From Prostheceraeus crozeri (lineage: Eukaryota > Platyhelminthes > Polycladida > Euryleptidae): a DNA stretch of 64,000 nt. Shown here piece after piece: positions 1 through 12,415 of this stretch. The notes below the pieces were generated by a model, which was not told where the DNA came from, ran no database searches, and saw nothing but the letters and a program-made list of their open reading frames with translations. The position numbers were made by a program, and so were the translations under genes. Within the stretch, counting starts at the first letter, position 1. Each line of letters starts with the position of its first letter. The stretch spans positions 186,001-250,000 of the forward strand of contig CAJQUW010008698.1 of NCBI GenBank assembly GCA_907163375.1, in the 5' to 3' direction.

Positions 1-1440
1 CATGGGTGGTACGCCGGTACGTAGTTGATTCGCTGAGATTGTCTATTCTTCCCTATGTGTAATAGGAAATGAATGCTAAGGAATACAGTTTTTAACTTCT
101 TTTCGCCGTGCGTGAGTCGAATAAACCTTCAAGATAACTTTCTAATAACTCTCGTCTACCGAACTCGAGTTTTGATTTTGATGGACATGGCGAGCGACAT
201 GTCGAGGCCACGAGGTCTTCACTTTTCTCCTCCCTAAACATATTCTTACCTATCCAATGCAATTTATAATATGAATAATACAGGTTATCAAAATGCGACT
301 CTTACTGTTTCGATTCTCAATTCAAAAATAATTATTAACCATAATTCTACATTCTAAAGGTACAACATAACATTCTCATAATTCAAGGGTATTCCGGGGT
401 ATTCAAAGAAATATGTTACATAAATAATTATCAATGGTTTAAATTTATGCGAACGTTGAATATTATTTATGTCGTATTCACATATTATTTCACTCAATGG
501 CTAATCACATAAAAAACGATGCGACAGACGTGTAGTTCATTTGAAAGAACAGGAGCGTAAGTTTTGCAGTTCTCACTCGTCGAAGACAGCAAATTCTAAT
601 TTCATTATCCATTGAAAGCAGTCGGCGTATTCTCATTGGTCTATCATCAAATTTAAGCCAATTAAAAAAGAGCGCTGACTCTTTCGTATGATTAAGTTTG
701 TCACTTGTGTTGAATGTTTCATTCCATTTCTGATCTGAAGATCATTTCAAATGTCCCTTAATCCACAAATGATATCTAGATCCTTGATTTACGCTTCAAG
801 CATAACTTTTCATTGCTCTAGAACTCAAAACCAAATATATATATATTCATTTTCTTCTCAGTGAAATCAATCACATGTACAGAAATGTTAAAGTTTTACA
901 AGTTAAAATCAACGAATGATGATTGAGATGGAGCACGTGATTCTCAAATCAACGCTCTGCTTTTCCATATGCTAATGTTAATGAATGTGAATGAGAAATG
1001 AAGACATTGATGGAGTGGGTGATAGGAGAATAATTGATGAATCTTAATTGCTGAAGAAGTGGATGGATGGAGCCCGCTGAATGTCACTCATTGTCAACTT
1101 GCTTACGTCATTAAGCTGACATTGAGATGTTACAACTGCATTGCAATGAATTCCAAAAGACGTTATGCGTCTTATAATACGGGCGTAAAATAATAAGTCA
1201 CCGCACCTACAGACAATCTGATTCATACATTCTAACCATATTCTAAGTCATTGATCTCTTTGAGCGCCCTCTACAATACTTTTCATAATTTGCATTTCAT
1301 ATGATTTTATTGCAATATATATATAACTTTCAGAAACTGCAATTTTTCAGTTTATATATAAATCGTAATAGTTTTATATCATCAAATTATAAATTGCACT
1401 ATTTCTGTATTATCGGATATATATTGCAATTTTTCCGCAA
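1..1440. other. gene-free AT-rich DNA
   Basis: I see no credible exon, RNA gene or recognisable transposon here. Open frames are short and lack splice context. Confidence 0.5.
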
Positions 1441-1447
1441 TTTTGTC

Positions 1448-1725
1448 AACCAGTGTGGCCTACGGACCCTATGAAATATTGCAGACCATATTTCGGACCT
1501 TCACATATATTGTGAATACGGACCCTCTAAAGATTTCATGCAATATTGGATAAAATCAACTTTGGTTTTATCTTTTAACTTTATTGTTAGCAATTTTTCA
1601 GGTATGCAAGCATTAATCAGTAATAAATAACACACGTGACAGAATTTTTCTCAAAATAATTTCGGACCATCGTAATACGGACCCTTTCCTACCTGTAATA
1701 CGGACCATTTTGCCTAACAGTGTAG
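1448..1725. repeat. small repeat with recurring CGGACC motif
   Basis: The motif ACGGACCCT or a close variant recurs about six times between CCTACGGACC near 1458 and GTAATACGGACC near 1700. The ends look weakly inverted (AGTGTGGCC versus GGCAAAATGGTCC), so this may be a small non-autonomous DNA element. No coding content is seen. Confidence 0.3.
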
Positions 1726-2880
1726 AGACACAAATGAAACTTCCAGATTATTCTGCGCTATTTCTTTTTGTGAAATGAAGCGATGACCTCTATTTCACCC
1801 CTCGAGTTGAAATGTGATCTTCCGATTGCGCTGCGCTATCGAAGGCGCACGAGAAAGTTATCTGCTATCGGGCTGGACTGGACAAAGCGCTCTTCTATTA
1901 ATAGAATTCTCTCTCTCCCTTCTCTCCCTCACTGTATCACAGGCTTGAAGCGACCGAGATATTATGCAACACTCATTGAGGATTCTTCCATTCATTCACA
2001 GTTTAATGAATGAACAATAATACAACTTGCAACCTTGATTGACCAAAAAATTGACAAGCGGTGAAATTCAGGCATAGTCAGAATCATGGTCAGAATGATA
2101 TAAAGTTCACGGTCAAGTCAAGAATTTTGAGCAATTTTTTTCATTGTCATCGATGCGTCATGCAAATATACATGAAGCATTGCAACCAAAGATGTTTGAC
2201 GCAACATTTCACGATTGAATGCATCATCATCATGTAGCGAAAATCACTGAGAGAAATGAGAGCTAAGGTTATTTATTCCAAGGAAAAACTTGCCTAGATG
2301 TGCCAGACAGCCGATCGATGACAGTTTCGGGCCAGTCCACTAACATTGGAGATACGTTTTTCTTAGAAATCACAACAAATTCGCTGCTCAATGTGTGTGA
2401 CAACTCTGGGGTCGTTCTATTTCAAAATTAGCTCGTGTGAATTTAAGGGCTGACTCACGACCACTCCCTGTCAAAAAAATAAACGTGAAAATTGGGGGGG
2501 GGGCCCAAACCTCGACTTCAAGACATCACATTTCACGTCATTTTTCGATGAGAGCGGTCACAAATTGATATGATCATGCATTTTTACTTCCAAATAAGCC
2601 ATTTTCGAAAAATTTGTTGGTCCCAATTTTTTCATGTGGCCCAAGACTTTTTGACGAGGGACCCACGACTCATTTTCTCGCGGGAAATGCATCGATCTAG
2701 TTTGATTAAATGCGTTCGAATTTCTGCATCAGAAGCATCTTTTTCCACAAGCATTCTACATTTGAGTCTTAATTAGAAACTCTGAAGCTGATTGCCGAAA
2801 TTTTTGCAATTTATCAGTTTTGCGAAGCCGGAATATTGCCTTTCTGACATCATGGAGGCTAGTTAAATGCTAAAACCAGA
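1726..2880. other. gene-free interval
   Basis: No gene is recognised. The only local oddity is a short G-run near 2494. Confidence 0.45.
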
Positions 2881-2883
2881 CAT

Positions 2884-3040
2884 ATGATGAAGGTCGCCGT
2901 TGACACTCGAGGCAACTGCTGACAGCGGTCGCCGGGCAACGGTCGCCCACATACAGTCGAGGCGACCGCCACCAGGAGTCGCCGGGCGGCGGCGACTTCG
3001 GCGACGCCGAGGGCTGTCGCGGCGACCGCTGGGCGACTTT
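2884..3040. other. GC-rich patch of GTCGCC/GGCGAC words
   Basis: This is a sharp GC-rich patch in AT-rich surroundings, built from repeated GTCGCC/GGCGACC words in both orientations. It could fold strongly. The open frame across it looks like a composition effect. Confidence 0.4.
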
Positions 3041-3315
3041 TGTGGTTGATAGGGTTATAGTTTTTATGTGGCATGTCCCAATTCACCCTCAAGAGGGGTG
3101 AGTCGGGACAATTTTTGATGGTATATTTGAGATAGTTATCATGCATTAATTTATGCAAATTGTACGTCAATCCTTAGATGAAACTCTGAAATACATATAA
3201 GTACTATAGAATGGACGAAATTAAATTATTTAACATATGAAAAAGTAAAATAATTGAAAAATCCGTCCCAATTCACCCCATTTTACGGTACCTTTAAGTT
3301 TACTGCTCATATAAA

Positions 3316-4163
3316 CTTCAGCCGCTTGACAAAGGCGTTTATGGCCCATTCAAATCCTATTATAATAGCGCATGCAGTTCTTGGATGAGAGAGTACATAG
3401 GCAAAGCGATACTACTTATGATGTACCTGAAATGGCTGGAAAGGCGTTCACACGGGCAATGACTCCCAGTAACATTCAGTCGGGATTCCGCGCGACAGGA
3501 GTTTTTCCGGTGGATATAGATGTATTCAATGACGATGATTTCATGCCGTCTTTTGCAACGGAAGTACCAGATCCTACGGAGGCGACAACTTGGCCTACTT
3601 CTCCACTTCAGGAATCGACAACTTCACGAATTGAAAATCAGAGAAGTGATGAACCCAGAGGCAATCAGACCTCTAAATAAACCTGCTGTGGCATCAAAGA
3701 GGAAAGGTGGACGAAAGCCATGGAGAACCAAGATTCCTACAGATTCACCAACATCAACGCCCACAAAAGAGAAACCAAAAAAGGCAAAAGTTGTATTTGT
3801 GGATGATGAATGCAGCAATTTATCCGAAGAATCTGTGGATGTTTCATTATTAAAGACAATTGAACCAGGCGTGGGCAGCTTTGTGCTGGTGAAGTTCACT
3901 TCGAGATAGTTTGCTGTGCATTCCATTGGTGTTATTGTAGAACTTAAGTCACAGGAAATCATCTCGAAATTCATGAAGCGTTCGAGTATATCATCGTGGA
4001 CTGATAAGCCAACATTCTGTTGGCCGGAGAATCCAGAAGTGAGTTGCCATTTTCGACGAGACATTGTGATGGTGCTACCACCATCCCAGCAGTGCTCTGG
4101 CACCTCTCGGTGTCAGAACAGATGGCTGTTTTCAGTCGATCTAACTGAATATGATCCGAAATG
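3316..4163 (+). pseudogene. pogo-like transposase, C-terminal remnant
   Basis: The reading starts with LQPLD.GVYGPFK, a block typical of the catalytic-domain end of pogo/Tigger-type (Tc1/mariner superfamily) transposases. It continues with a TYDVPEMAGKAF segment, then the NIQSGFRATGVFPVDIDVF block that these proteins carry after the DDE domain. A basic linker follows, and then a C-terminal part with VGSFVLVKF and DIVMVLPP, seen in invertebrate pogo-like proteins. The reading moves between frames near 3400 and 3640, and a stop interrupts it at 3907. The catalytic aspartates and the DNA-binding domain are absent from the window. I read this as a 5'-truncated, frameshifted fossil. Confidence 0.75.
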
Positions 4164-4169
4164 AGCACC

Positions 4170-4950
4170 GGTGACCGTCAAAATGTTAGTCCTTTCCATG
4201 ATTTGTGATTGCGCGTGAATTCAATTGAATAGGGCCTAACTAGCAAAACGTAATCGCAGAAAGGATAACTCTCGCTGTCTTTATGCTTGCTTATCAGTTT
4301 CTATGAGTTTTTCTTTTAAGATCGTATTTTTCTAAATTCAATTTCTGTAAATCTTGCGATGTAGGTCTTGGCCCAGGTTTATGCTAAGCCTACCTTTTGA
4401 TGCATTTTGTGCATCTGTAATTATACACACAGATTTGCGATGATATGAAATTTGTTTTCTACAAAAAGTTTGTTGATGTCCAAACTTTATTTTTATTTAA
4501 CTCATGAGAAAGACAATTAAGTTGTTGTCTGGGTTTTATCATAGGCCTACAAAGAGTTCAAATCTTGATATGTTCACGTGAAGACATATAATGGACATAG
4601 ATATCAGTTTCCTATTATCTAATGCTTTACTGCAATACCATAAGCAATGCAACTGCATGTGAATTAATTCAAAATTAAAAAACAAGTGATGCGTTTCAAC
4701 AAACCCCATACGATGTTTCAACTAACCCCTGGATGGGGGTAAACCCTGTGGGTACGAATCTTGCGAAAGACTGGCGGATGTCAGCTACAGAATATCATAC
4801 AGTTCATACGGCAAAGTTCGCCGGCGACGCTTCGTGAATTCGCGCTCTATATACCACCTTTTACTTCTGACTTTCTCTCTCATTTTCTTTGTAATCCGCC
4901 TCCACAGCCGAAGCGCTATTTTCTTCCTCACCTCCTCACCATTTGCTAGT
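4170..4950. other. gene-free interval
   Basis: No coding or RNA feature is supported. Confidence 0.45.
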
Positions 4951-4954
4951 GATG

Positions 4955-6480
4955 AAAATTTTCCGGAAAATTTTCCATGGAAAATTATGGAAAAAATTGG
5001 AAAATTATGGAAAATTTTGAAAGTTTTGATTTTTGTGATATGGGGCGCTTCCGCAGCCGAGGCAGGTACATACCAATAGAGTGGGTCTAAAACTCTTGAT
5101 TTCATCACTATTTCGATTAAAGCGATCGTAGCACTGCGAGTTCCGTCCGCGGATGTTTGAACATTCCTTTGCCACCAGTGGCTTGTGCTAATTTGCTAGC
5201 ATTTTTGATTATCACACAGACACCGTTTGGGATAACGTGAATCTTGCTTTAGAATAGAGGTATATAATTTCATGCAATGTGAAAGATCTGGAGCAAAAAT
5301 AATTTTGGAGTTTGCTTGTTAGCTTGAAAGTTAAGCTTTATTGTGCAGCCTTGATCATAGTGATACAAATTCTCCATATGTTGATGAATATGTGAAGAAT
5401 AAGCACACAGTCCACGCAGCATTATACATGAGCGACCATATTGGAAGACTGTGAACTCGTGAGATATATGGAAACTAAAGATATCTGTGATGAGTAGAAG
5501 AATATCTAAATGACAGTTTCTGTTCTGGCATATTGTCCGATCTTCGTTGAGGACAAACTGCATGCACATCTTCCATTTCTACCTCATGGTTCAGATCTAG
5601 TTCCAAATCGATTTCAGATCTACCCAAATGAATTTCAGACATTTCCAGATGAATTGGAGATTCTCCAGTTGAATTTAAGATCCTTTCAAAGTTGGGTTTC
5701 TGATAGATATCTGAAATTCAATTAGAGAAATCTGAAATTCAATTAGAGAAATCTGAAATCCATCTAATATCTGAAATTCATTTGGGATGATCTGAAATAG
5801 ACATGGAAAGGGTGCAGTTGGTTCCAAAAGGTAACATGCAGGAATGATAGAGAAGTTTTCGGTCTTTGCATATTGCAGTCTTTTCAAACGACTACAACAG
5901 GTTTCCAAAACAAAGGAAAAAATGTCAATCACCAAAAAAAAAAAAATTCAAAATTTTCCACTGGAAAATTTTCCGGAAAATTTTGAAATTGGAAAATTTT
6001 CCGGAAAATTTTCAGGAAAATTTTCCATTTGCATCACTAGTGGAGGACAAACTACACATTCCATTTCTAGCTGGTTCCGATGGTTCAGATAGTTCCCAAT
6101 CGATTTCAGATCTACTTAAATGAATTTCAGACTTTTCCAGATGAATTGGAGATTCTCCAGTTGAATCTAAGATCCTTTCAAAGTTGAGTTTCTGACAGAT
6201 ATCTGAAATTCAATTAGAGAAATCTGAAATCCATTTAATGTCTGATATTCAGTTGGAAAGATCTGAAATAGACATGAGGTGCAGTTGGTCCCAAAAGTTA
6301 ACATGCAGGGATGATGAGAAGTTTTCGGTCTTTGAATATTACATAGTCTTTTCAAACGACTGCAACAAGTCTCCAAAACAAAGGCAAAAACGTCAATCAC
6401 CGAAAAAAAAATTTCAAAATTTTCCATTGGAAAATTTTGAAAAAATTGGAAAATTTTCTGGAAAATTTTCCATTTGCCCA
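4955..6480. repeat. tandemly duplicated AT-rich repeat with GGAAAATTTTCC palindromes
   Basis: A block of roughly 450-500 bp occurs twice (about 5510-6040 and 6050-6480). Each copy begins with a segment made of ATCTGAAATTCAATT-like units (TTTCAGAT on the other strand). Each ends in a cluster of self-complementary GGAAAATTTTCC words. A further cluster of the palindromic words lies at 4960-5010. Partial copies of the ATCTGAAATTC segment recur at 8140-8290 and 54540-54670, so this is a dispersed family. No protein is encoded. Confidence 0.65.
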
Positions 6481-6489
6481 CTATCTAAA

Positions 6490-8130
6490 AAATAAGCGCA
6501 GACTCATTGATAGTGATAAGCATACGTAGAGAATCCGCTTATATAAATTTTCATAACATCTCTTGACTTTCAATTGTTTACAACAACAACAAATAATTGA
6601 ATAATATCACAGTATTTACCGCGACACGGAAGATAAACACTTCTTTAGTTAAAGCTTTCGTAAATTAACAAAGATCCCTAATTTTTAACAGATGAGACTG
6701 ATGCTTCAATTCATTTTCATGTGAAGGTAATATACAAACATTACTATTTAGCCTAAGTTGCTACAATATTCACTATTTCGCAGGTTGGTGAAAAATCAGC
6801 TCAAATTAGCTTAACAAACATCTATCAATTAAGTTATACCAACTCACTCGCCACCTACCGCTTTTGGATTTTTATAGACGCACTTCTAAAAATGATAAAG
6901 GCGACTTTCACATGTAGCGATGATTTCGTAACAAAATTGAACAAACATAGATTCAGCCACAAAATCGCTAACTCACCAGATAATCTCTTGATATTAGCGA
7001 GCGACGTTCCCACAGGGAAGTTTGCTTCCCTTAATTTTGAATTCAATGAGCCAAGATATTTTTCACAATTGTCTCGAATCATTAGGAATTTGAAGCAGAC
7101 TTGCATGTGCTACCTTTAGATTGTTGCATCCGCTAACAAAAACTCAAGTCGATGGAACGCTAAGTGTAAGAGGAGCAACAGCAGGATACGCAGCATTCAA
7201 AATGAGATTCTGAGGTCGTGGGCATTGAATTTTCATATTTAAGAATGATTTATCATGGATTTGAGTTATTTAATTTTCGTCTTTTTTCTGAATATCAAGA
7301 AAAAGGCATTTTCAAAGTTTCATTTTTAGGAAGTAGAAATTTCAAGTTTGACTTAATTGATGAATAGAATTGAATGATGTTCTGGCTAAATAAACATTAT
7401 TACTTAAAATATTTCTACCTCCATATTTGCTGTGACCGAGACCGCAGATAACATTAATTGATTATATTTATAACCATGCAGTAAAATATGAATTTTATCG
7501 AACCACGCACTTTTCAGTGCACCGGCCCGAGATCCGGTGCAGCGCGCACATCCCTGTTTATAGCTAATAGCAAAGTTGGCTAAAACGCAGAATAATCCTG
7601 TGAGCTCCCTTAGTTGAAAATGATGTGAAAACAAATGAAATAACGAGTGTCCATTTATTACGATTCCAGTCCACTAGCTTGGACAAGTGCGAAATACTGA
7701 GGAGTCAATACAAACAAATAATATCATACAATTGGAAGGCAAAGCCTAACCGTCATATTAAAAATACTGAAAATGACATGCCCCATGTGCAATTTCACAC
7801 GAGATAACGCAAACATAGATACCGAGTACGGGGGAAAGCGGGAGTAAAAAGATTTAGAGCCTTTGAAGGTCAGTTAGTGGCGATGACGGAATGCCGGAGT
7901 CTGATTGGGAACGAATACCATTCTGGGACTTGTTGGAGACGGGAACTTGTTGATTGGGGCGCGCAAGAGGAGCGAAACTTTCTTGAGAATACTGTCTGAA
8001 GTCTGAACCGGTATTTCCTACGAAATCTGTGAATGTAAAAGAAGAAATTTAGTAGCTATAGTGATTAGCATTTGCTTAGTTTTGTGCATATAGGCAGATA
8101 TTCATTTCTAAAAAGAAAATGCCACTGTAA
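6490..8130. other. gene-free interval
   Basis: No gene is recognised. Short open frames show no family motif or splice context. Confidence 0.45.
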
Positions 8131-8139
8131 GTATTCCAC

Positions 8140-8290
8140 TTATATTCAGATATTCTCAAATGACCTTCAGAGATTTTCAGATGGATTTCAGACTTCTCCA
8201 ATTGGAATTCAAATACCTGCAAAGTTGATACTGTTGACAGATATCTGAAATTCAATCGGAAATCTGAAATCGATATAGAAATACAAATGG
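8140..8290. repeat. partial copy of the ATCTGAAATTC repeat
   Basis: It shares the TTTCAGATGG..., AATTGGAATTC and GACAGATATCTGAAATTCAA words with the 5.5-6.3 kb repeats, in the same order. Confidence 0.6.
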
Positions 8291-8719
8291 AAAATCTGTA
8301 GTTAGACTCAGGAATATTACATTCGTCAACACCCCCTTTAGTTATTCGCGAATGTTCTCGCAAAAGTGTATGTAATGGTCGCGTTGCAATTTCAATATAC
8401 ATGCACATGTAGAAATTTTCACATTACTTGTATCATAAAATTGTCAATACTGTCATAATGAAATTGCATTATGCATTTATGTATCACTGTTACAATCTAC
8501 AGTATGTACTGTTGTAATGTAATGATATTACGATTAAGACCTGTAATGCATCACCAGTAGTAACAAAAGGTCCAGAATAAACACAGCGCGCCCCCCCCCC
8601 CTCTGGAACGACAGTGTCGTGGTGTGCCGGCCAGGTTGGTTCCCAACATGTTCGCTGACTCCCCCCCCCCCTCTGCAACGACAGAGTGTGAGACTCGAGT
8701 GAGTGGGTCGGACCGCCTG

Positions 8720-8842
8720 GTTGACTTGGGCGACCGTCCAGGTTGACGTGGGCGACCGTCTAGGTGGACGTGGGCGACCGTCTAGGCTGACGTGGGCGAC
8801 CGTCTAGGCTGACGTGGGCGACCGTCTAGGTTATCGTGGATG
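8720..8842 (+). repeat. TIR minisatellite, about 30-bp unit, left copy
   Basis: There are five consecutive copies of a unit carrying GGGCGACCGTCTAGG followed by TGACGT. The inverted counterpart is at about 30502-30622. Confidence 0.85.
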
Positions 8843-9085
8843 GTGAAATGGCTGCCAGATTCGGATTCAGCGTAAAATTCTGCATCGGTAGGGTGAGTTT
8901 CAAGTCAATCGGCGAGAAAAACTGTTTCTTCAAAATTTTGGCAGAGTTAAAATGTGGGACGTTTTGGTGTGTAGGGCCCAAACGAAGCCTCGGATGAGAA
9001 AACGGAGGCCAGATTCGGAATCTACGTGAAATTTTGGATTAGGAAGGATGTTTCCAGCGAAATCGGAGAGAAAAAATTTTCACTG

Positions 9086-10860
9086 ACGTCCCCCCCCCCC
9101 CTCTGGGCAGCTTGCTTCGATTTTGGCTTCCAGTGGACGGATTTTGTCGTGCGATAGCTCGTTTGAAAGCTAAGAGTGAGACAAATTCACTGAAACAATC
9201 GGCTTGTTCCTATCTGTCTTCGTTTAGATGTGAGACGCCATTTAAGATTTTGGGACATTGGTGAAAAACGACAGAGTTAGAATTTGGGACGTTTTGGGCT
9301 CTAGCTTCAAAACGAAGCATCGGATTGGAAAACGGATTTCAGATTTGGAATCAGCGTAAAATTCTTTATCTGTATGGTGAGTTTCAAGTCAATCGGAGAG
9401 AAAAAATTTTCAACATTTTTCGAAAAAACGACAGAGTTAGAATTTGGGACGTTTTGGTGTGTAGCGTCCAAACGAAGCCTCGGATGAGAAAACGGAGGCC
9501 AGATTCGGAATCTACGTGAAATTTTGGGTTAGGAAGGATGTTTCCAGCGAAATCGGAGAGAAAAAATTTTCACTGACGTCCCCCCCCCCCTGGACAGCTT
9601 GCTTCGATTTTGGCTTCCAGTGGACGGATTTTGTCGTGCGATAGCTCGTTTGAAAGCTAAGAGTAAGACAAATTCAGTGAAACAATCGGCTTGTTCCTAT
9701 CTGTCTTCGTTTAGATGTGAGACGCCATTTAAGATTTTGGGACATTGGCGAAAAACGACAGAGTTAGAATTTGGGACGTTTTGGGCTCTAGCTTCAAAAC
9801 GAAGCATCGGATTGGAAAACGGATTTCAGATTTGGAATCAGCGTGAAATTCTTTATCTGTATGGTGAGTTTCAAGTCAATCGGAGAGAAAAAATTTTCAA
9901 CATTTTTCGAAAAAACGACAGAGTTAGAATTTGGGACGTTTTGGTGTGTAGCGTCCAAACGAAGCCTCGGATGAGAAAACGGAGGCCAGATTCGGAATCT
10001 ACGTGAAATTTTGGGTTAGGAAGGATGTTTCCAGCGAAATCGGAGAGAAAAAATTTTCACTGACGTCCCCCCCCCCCCTCTGGACAGCTTGCTTCGATTT
10101 TGGCTTCCAGTGGACGGATTTTGTCGTGCAATAGCTCGTTTGAAAGCTAAGAGTGAGACAAATTCAGTGAAACAATCGGCTTGTTCCTATCTGTCTTCGT
10201 TCAAAAGTTAGAGCGGTTACAAGATTTTAGGTCGGAGCTCGCTTACCTGAAAAAATCCTAAGTGTCAGACTGACTTTGTATGGGTAAAAATTTGAAAATT
10301 TTCCAAAGTGTGGAATTTCGACCTGGGACCGTCACCAAAACATTTTTCATCAAATTTTGAAATTTCACTGACGTCCCCCCCCCCCCCTCTGGACAGCTTG
10401 CTTCGATTTTGGCTTCTAGTGGACGGATTTTGTCGTGCGATAGCTCGTTTGAAAGCTAAGAGTGAGACAAATTCAGTGAAACAATCGGCTTGTTCCTATC
10501 TGTCTTCGTTCAAAAGTTAGAGCGGTTACAAGATTTTAGGTCGGAGCTCGCTTACCTGAAAAAATCCTAAGTGTCAGAGTGACTTTGTATGGGTAAAAAT
10601 TTGAAAATTTTCCAAAGTGTGGAATTTCGACCTGGGACCGTCACCAAAACATTTTTCATCAAATTTTGAAATTTCACTGACGTCCCCCCCCCCCCCTCTG
10701 GACAGCTTGCTTCGATTTTGGCTTCCAGTGGACGGATTTTGTCGTGCGATAGCTCGTTTGAAAGGTAAGAGTGAGACAAATTCAGTGAAACAATCGGCTT
10801 GTTCCTATCTGTCTTCGTTTAGATGTGAGACGCCATTTAAGATTTTGGGACATTGGTGAA
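9086..10860 (+). repeat. poly-C-headed tandem unit array, left TIR
   Basis: GACGT followed by a run of about 10-12 C starts units at about 9086, 9577, 10063, 10372 and 10681. Spacings are about 490, 487, 309 and 309, so there are long and short unit types. Each unit continues with CAGCTTGCTTCGATTTTGG and a GATAGCTCGTTTGAAAG segment. Apparent ORFs recur unit by unit and differ by unit structure, so I do not call them genes. Confidence 0.85.
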
Positions 10861-11223
10861 AAACGACAGAGTTAGAATTTGGGACGTTTTGGGCTCTAGC
10901 TTCAAAACGAAGCATCGGATTGGAAAGCGGATTTCAGATTTGGAATCAGCGTGAAATTCTTTATCTGTATGGTGAGTTTCATGTCAATCGGAGAGTTTCA
11001 AGTCAATCGGCGAGAAAAATGTTCAACATTTTTCGGAAAAACGACAGAGTTAGAATTTTTGCGATGGCTGCCTACTGTAGAGCCCAAACGAAGCATCGGA
11101 TGGGAAAACGGAGGCCAGATTCGGATTCAGCGTCAAATTCTACATGGAAATGGTGTATTTCCAGCTCAATCGGAGCACTAGAACCGGAGATAGACGGGAT
11201 TTTTAGTGTTTGGATGATGGGTG

Positions 11224-11310
11224 TTACGTCATCAGCTGATCGCCACACACTATATAAGCTGGGAACCGACGGAGACTTGTCATTCAGATGAGAGATTGCC
11301 AACGGTAAGT
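11224..11310 (+). promoter_or_regulatory. inward TIR promoter with 5' splice site, left arm
   Basis: In order: TTACGTCA (bZIP/CREB-like, 11224-11231), CAGCTG E-box (11233-11238), TATATAAG (11251-11258) and, 46 nt after the TATA box, AACG|GTAAGT with the junction at 11304/11305. Spacing fits a Pol II start near 11280-11285, a short leader exon and an intron donor. Transcription would run inward through the structured modules. Confidence 0.65.
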
Positions 11311-11742
11311 CGTCTCTCTGAGCTCCGATGATAGCTTCGGACATTCCAAATTCCGAGTTTCTGTAAGAAACCGACTTCGAAAATTTCATTGCTGATATCA
11401 GCTAAGCCGTCAGACTTAGAGGTTAGCCAGGAGATGGCCTTCGTCTCCAGGCCATAAAAGACTCCAAAACTTTAAAGGCTTGTAACTTTGCTTCTACAAG
11501 TCCGTTTGACTTGATTCAAAAAGGGTTCGGTCGCTATTGACCTGGCCTAAGTGACAGACTACTTATAAAATTTCATAAGTAGTGCTAAAAAGTTGAAAAA
11601 TTTAAATTCACTAGTTTTGGAGGTTTTCTGGGGTTTTCGACCCTGCTGAAGTCAATGAAAGCATTTTTAATAATGTCTGAGCCAGTCTTCTCATGCTATA
11701 AGCGGCTTTTCACTGAAAGCGAGCAAGACACGGAGAGTTTTG

Positions 11743-11915
11743 CTGTAATATTCCACTGACAGGGTGTTCCTTCGGGACGGCGGACGATGCCGTAGTGATA
11801 AGTGTGGCAAGGGAATGTGTCATATTTGAGACCGTAACCGCTGGGGCAACTCATGTTGGGCATTTGACACAGCTCTCAACGTAACACTTTGAACGCCAAT
11901 CGGTTGAGTCTTAGC
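11743..11915 (+). ncRNA. structured RNA-like module c, left arm
   Basis: It starts TGTAATATTCC and has the hairpin GTTCC-TTCG-GGAC at once followed by CGGC-N7-GCCG. Then come GCAAGGG, ACCGTAACC, CATGTTGGGC, CTCAACGT and a GGTTGAGTC end. The same landmarks occur in the same order in modules a and b although the sequence between them differs. The strand is taken from the TIR promoter direction. It matches no RNA family I know. Confidence 0.5.
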
Positions 11916-11974
11916 TATCTTGTCATGGGTGGCCTCTAAACATCTCCATTGCAAAACGCTGGTGAATCAAGCAC

Positions 11975-12340
11975 TCTACGGCTTGCTATCAAGCTGATCA
12001 AAGCAACAACTTGGGATGTTTCCTCAAGGTTTTCAAGTATGCGAAGTTCAAATCTGCTATCAGATTTGAAATTTAACTAAGTCTAAGGCAGCTTTGAGGG
12101 GTTAGATCCCAGCTACTGTTCACTACCTTTGACTCGGCGTTCCTGTTACCACTTCGGGGCAGTGACAATGATGTCTTAAGCTGTAAAGAGCGGGTATCGG
12201 GGAAGATCTCTCACTTCCCTAGTGATCAGTACAAGGCCTTCGGGCTGTCGACGGGATCGAGTGCCACTCACTACACTCAAATCTATCATTCCTCACTAAG
12301 TGTAAATTACTGACTATACATTTGTCCTGCTATCAGGTTA
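11975..12340 (+). ncRNA. hairpin cluster with invariant GCTATC/GATAGC loop, left arm
   Basis: Three hairpins share the loop GCTATC (GATAGC on the other strand) but have different stems: GCTT/AAGC at 11981-11994, TTCAAATCT/AGATTTGAA at 12047-12070 and CCT/AGG at 12326-12337. A fourth, TCTCTT/AAGAGA, follows at 12368-12385 at the head of module a. A related CGTTCCTG...CTTCGGGG stretch at about 12137-12160 looks like a diverged partial module. Confidence 0.55.
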
Positions 12341-12415
12341 TTTTTGACTTGATATCTAGTTGAATAGTCTCTTGCTATCAAGAGATTCACTTCTACTCAT
12401 AAAGCACATCATCGC

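Noticed and set aside
9325..11291. Repeated ORFs in the TIR unit arrays (MENGFQIWNQ..., MWNFDLGPS...)
   Set aside because: They recur because the DNA unit recurs, change length with unit type and have no family signature.
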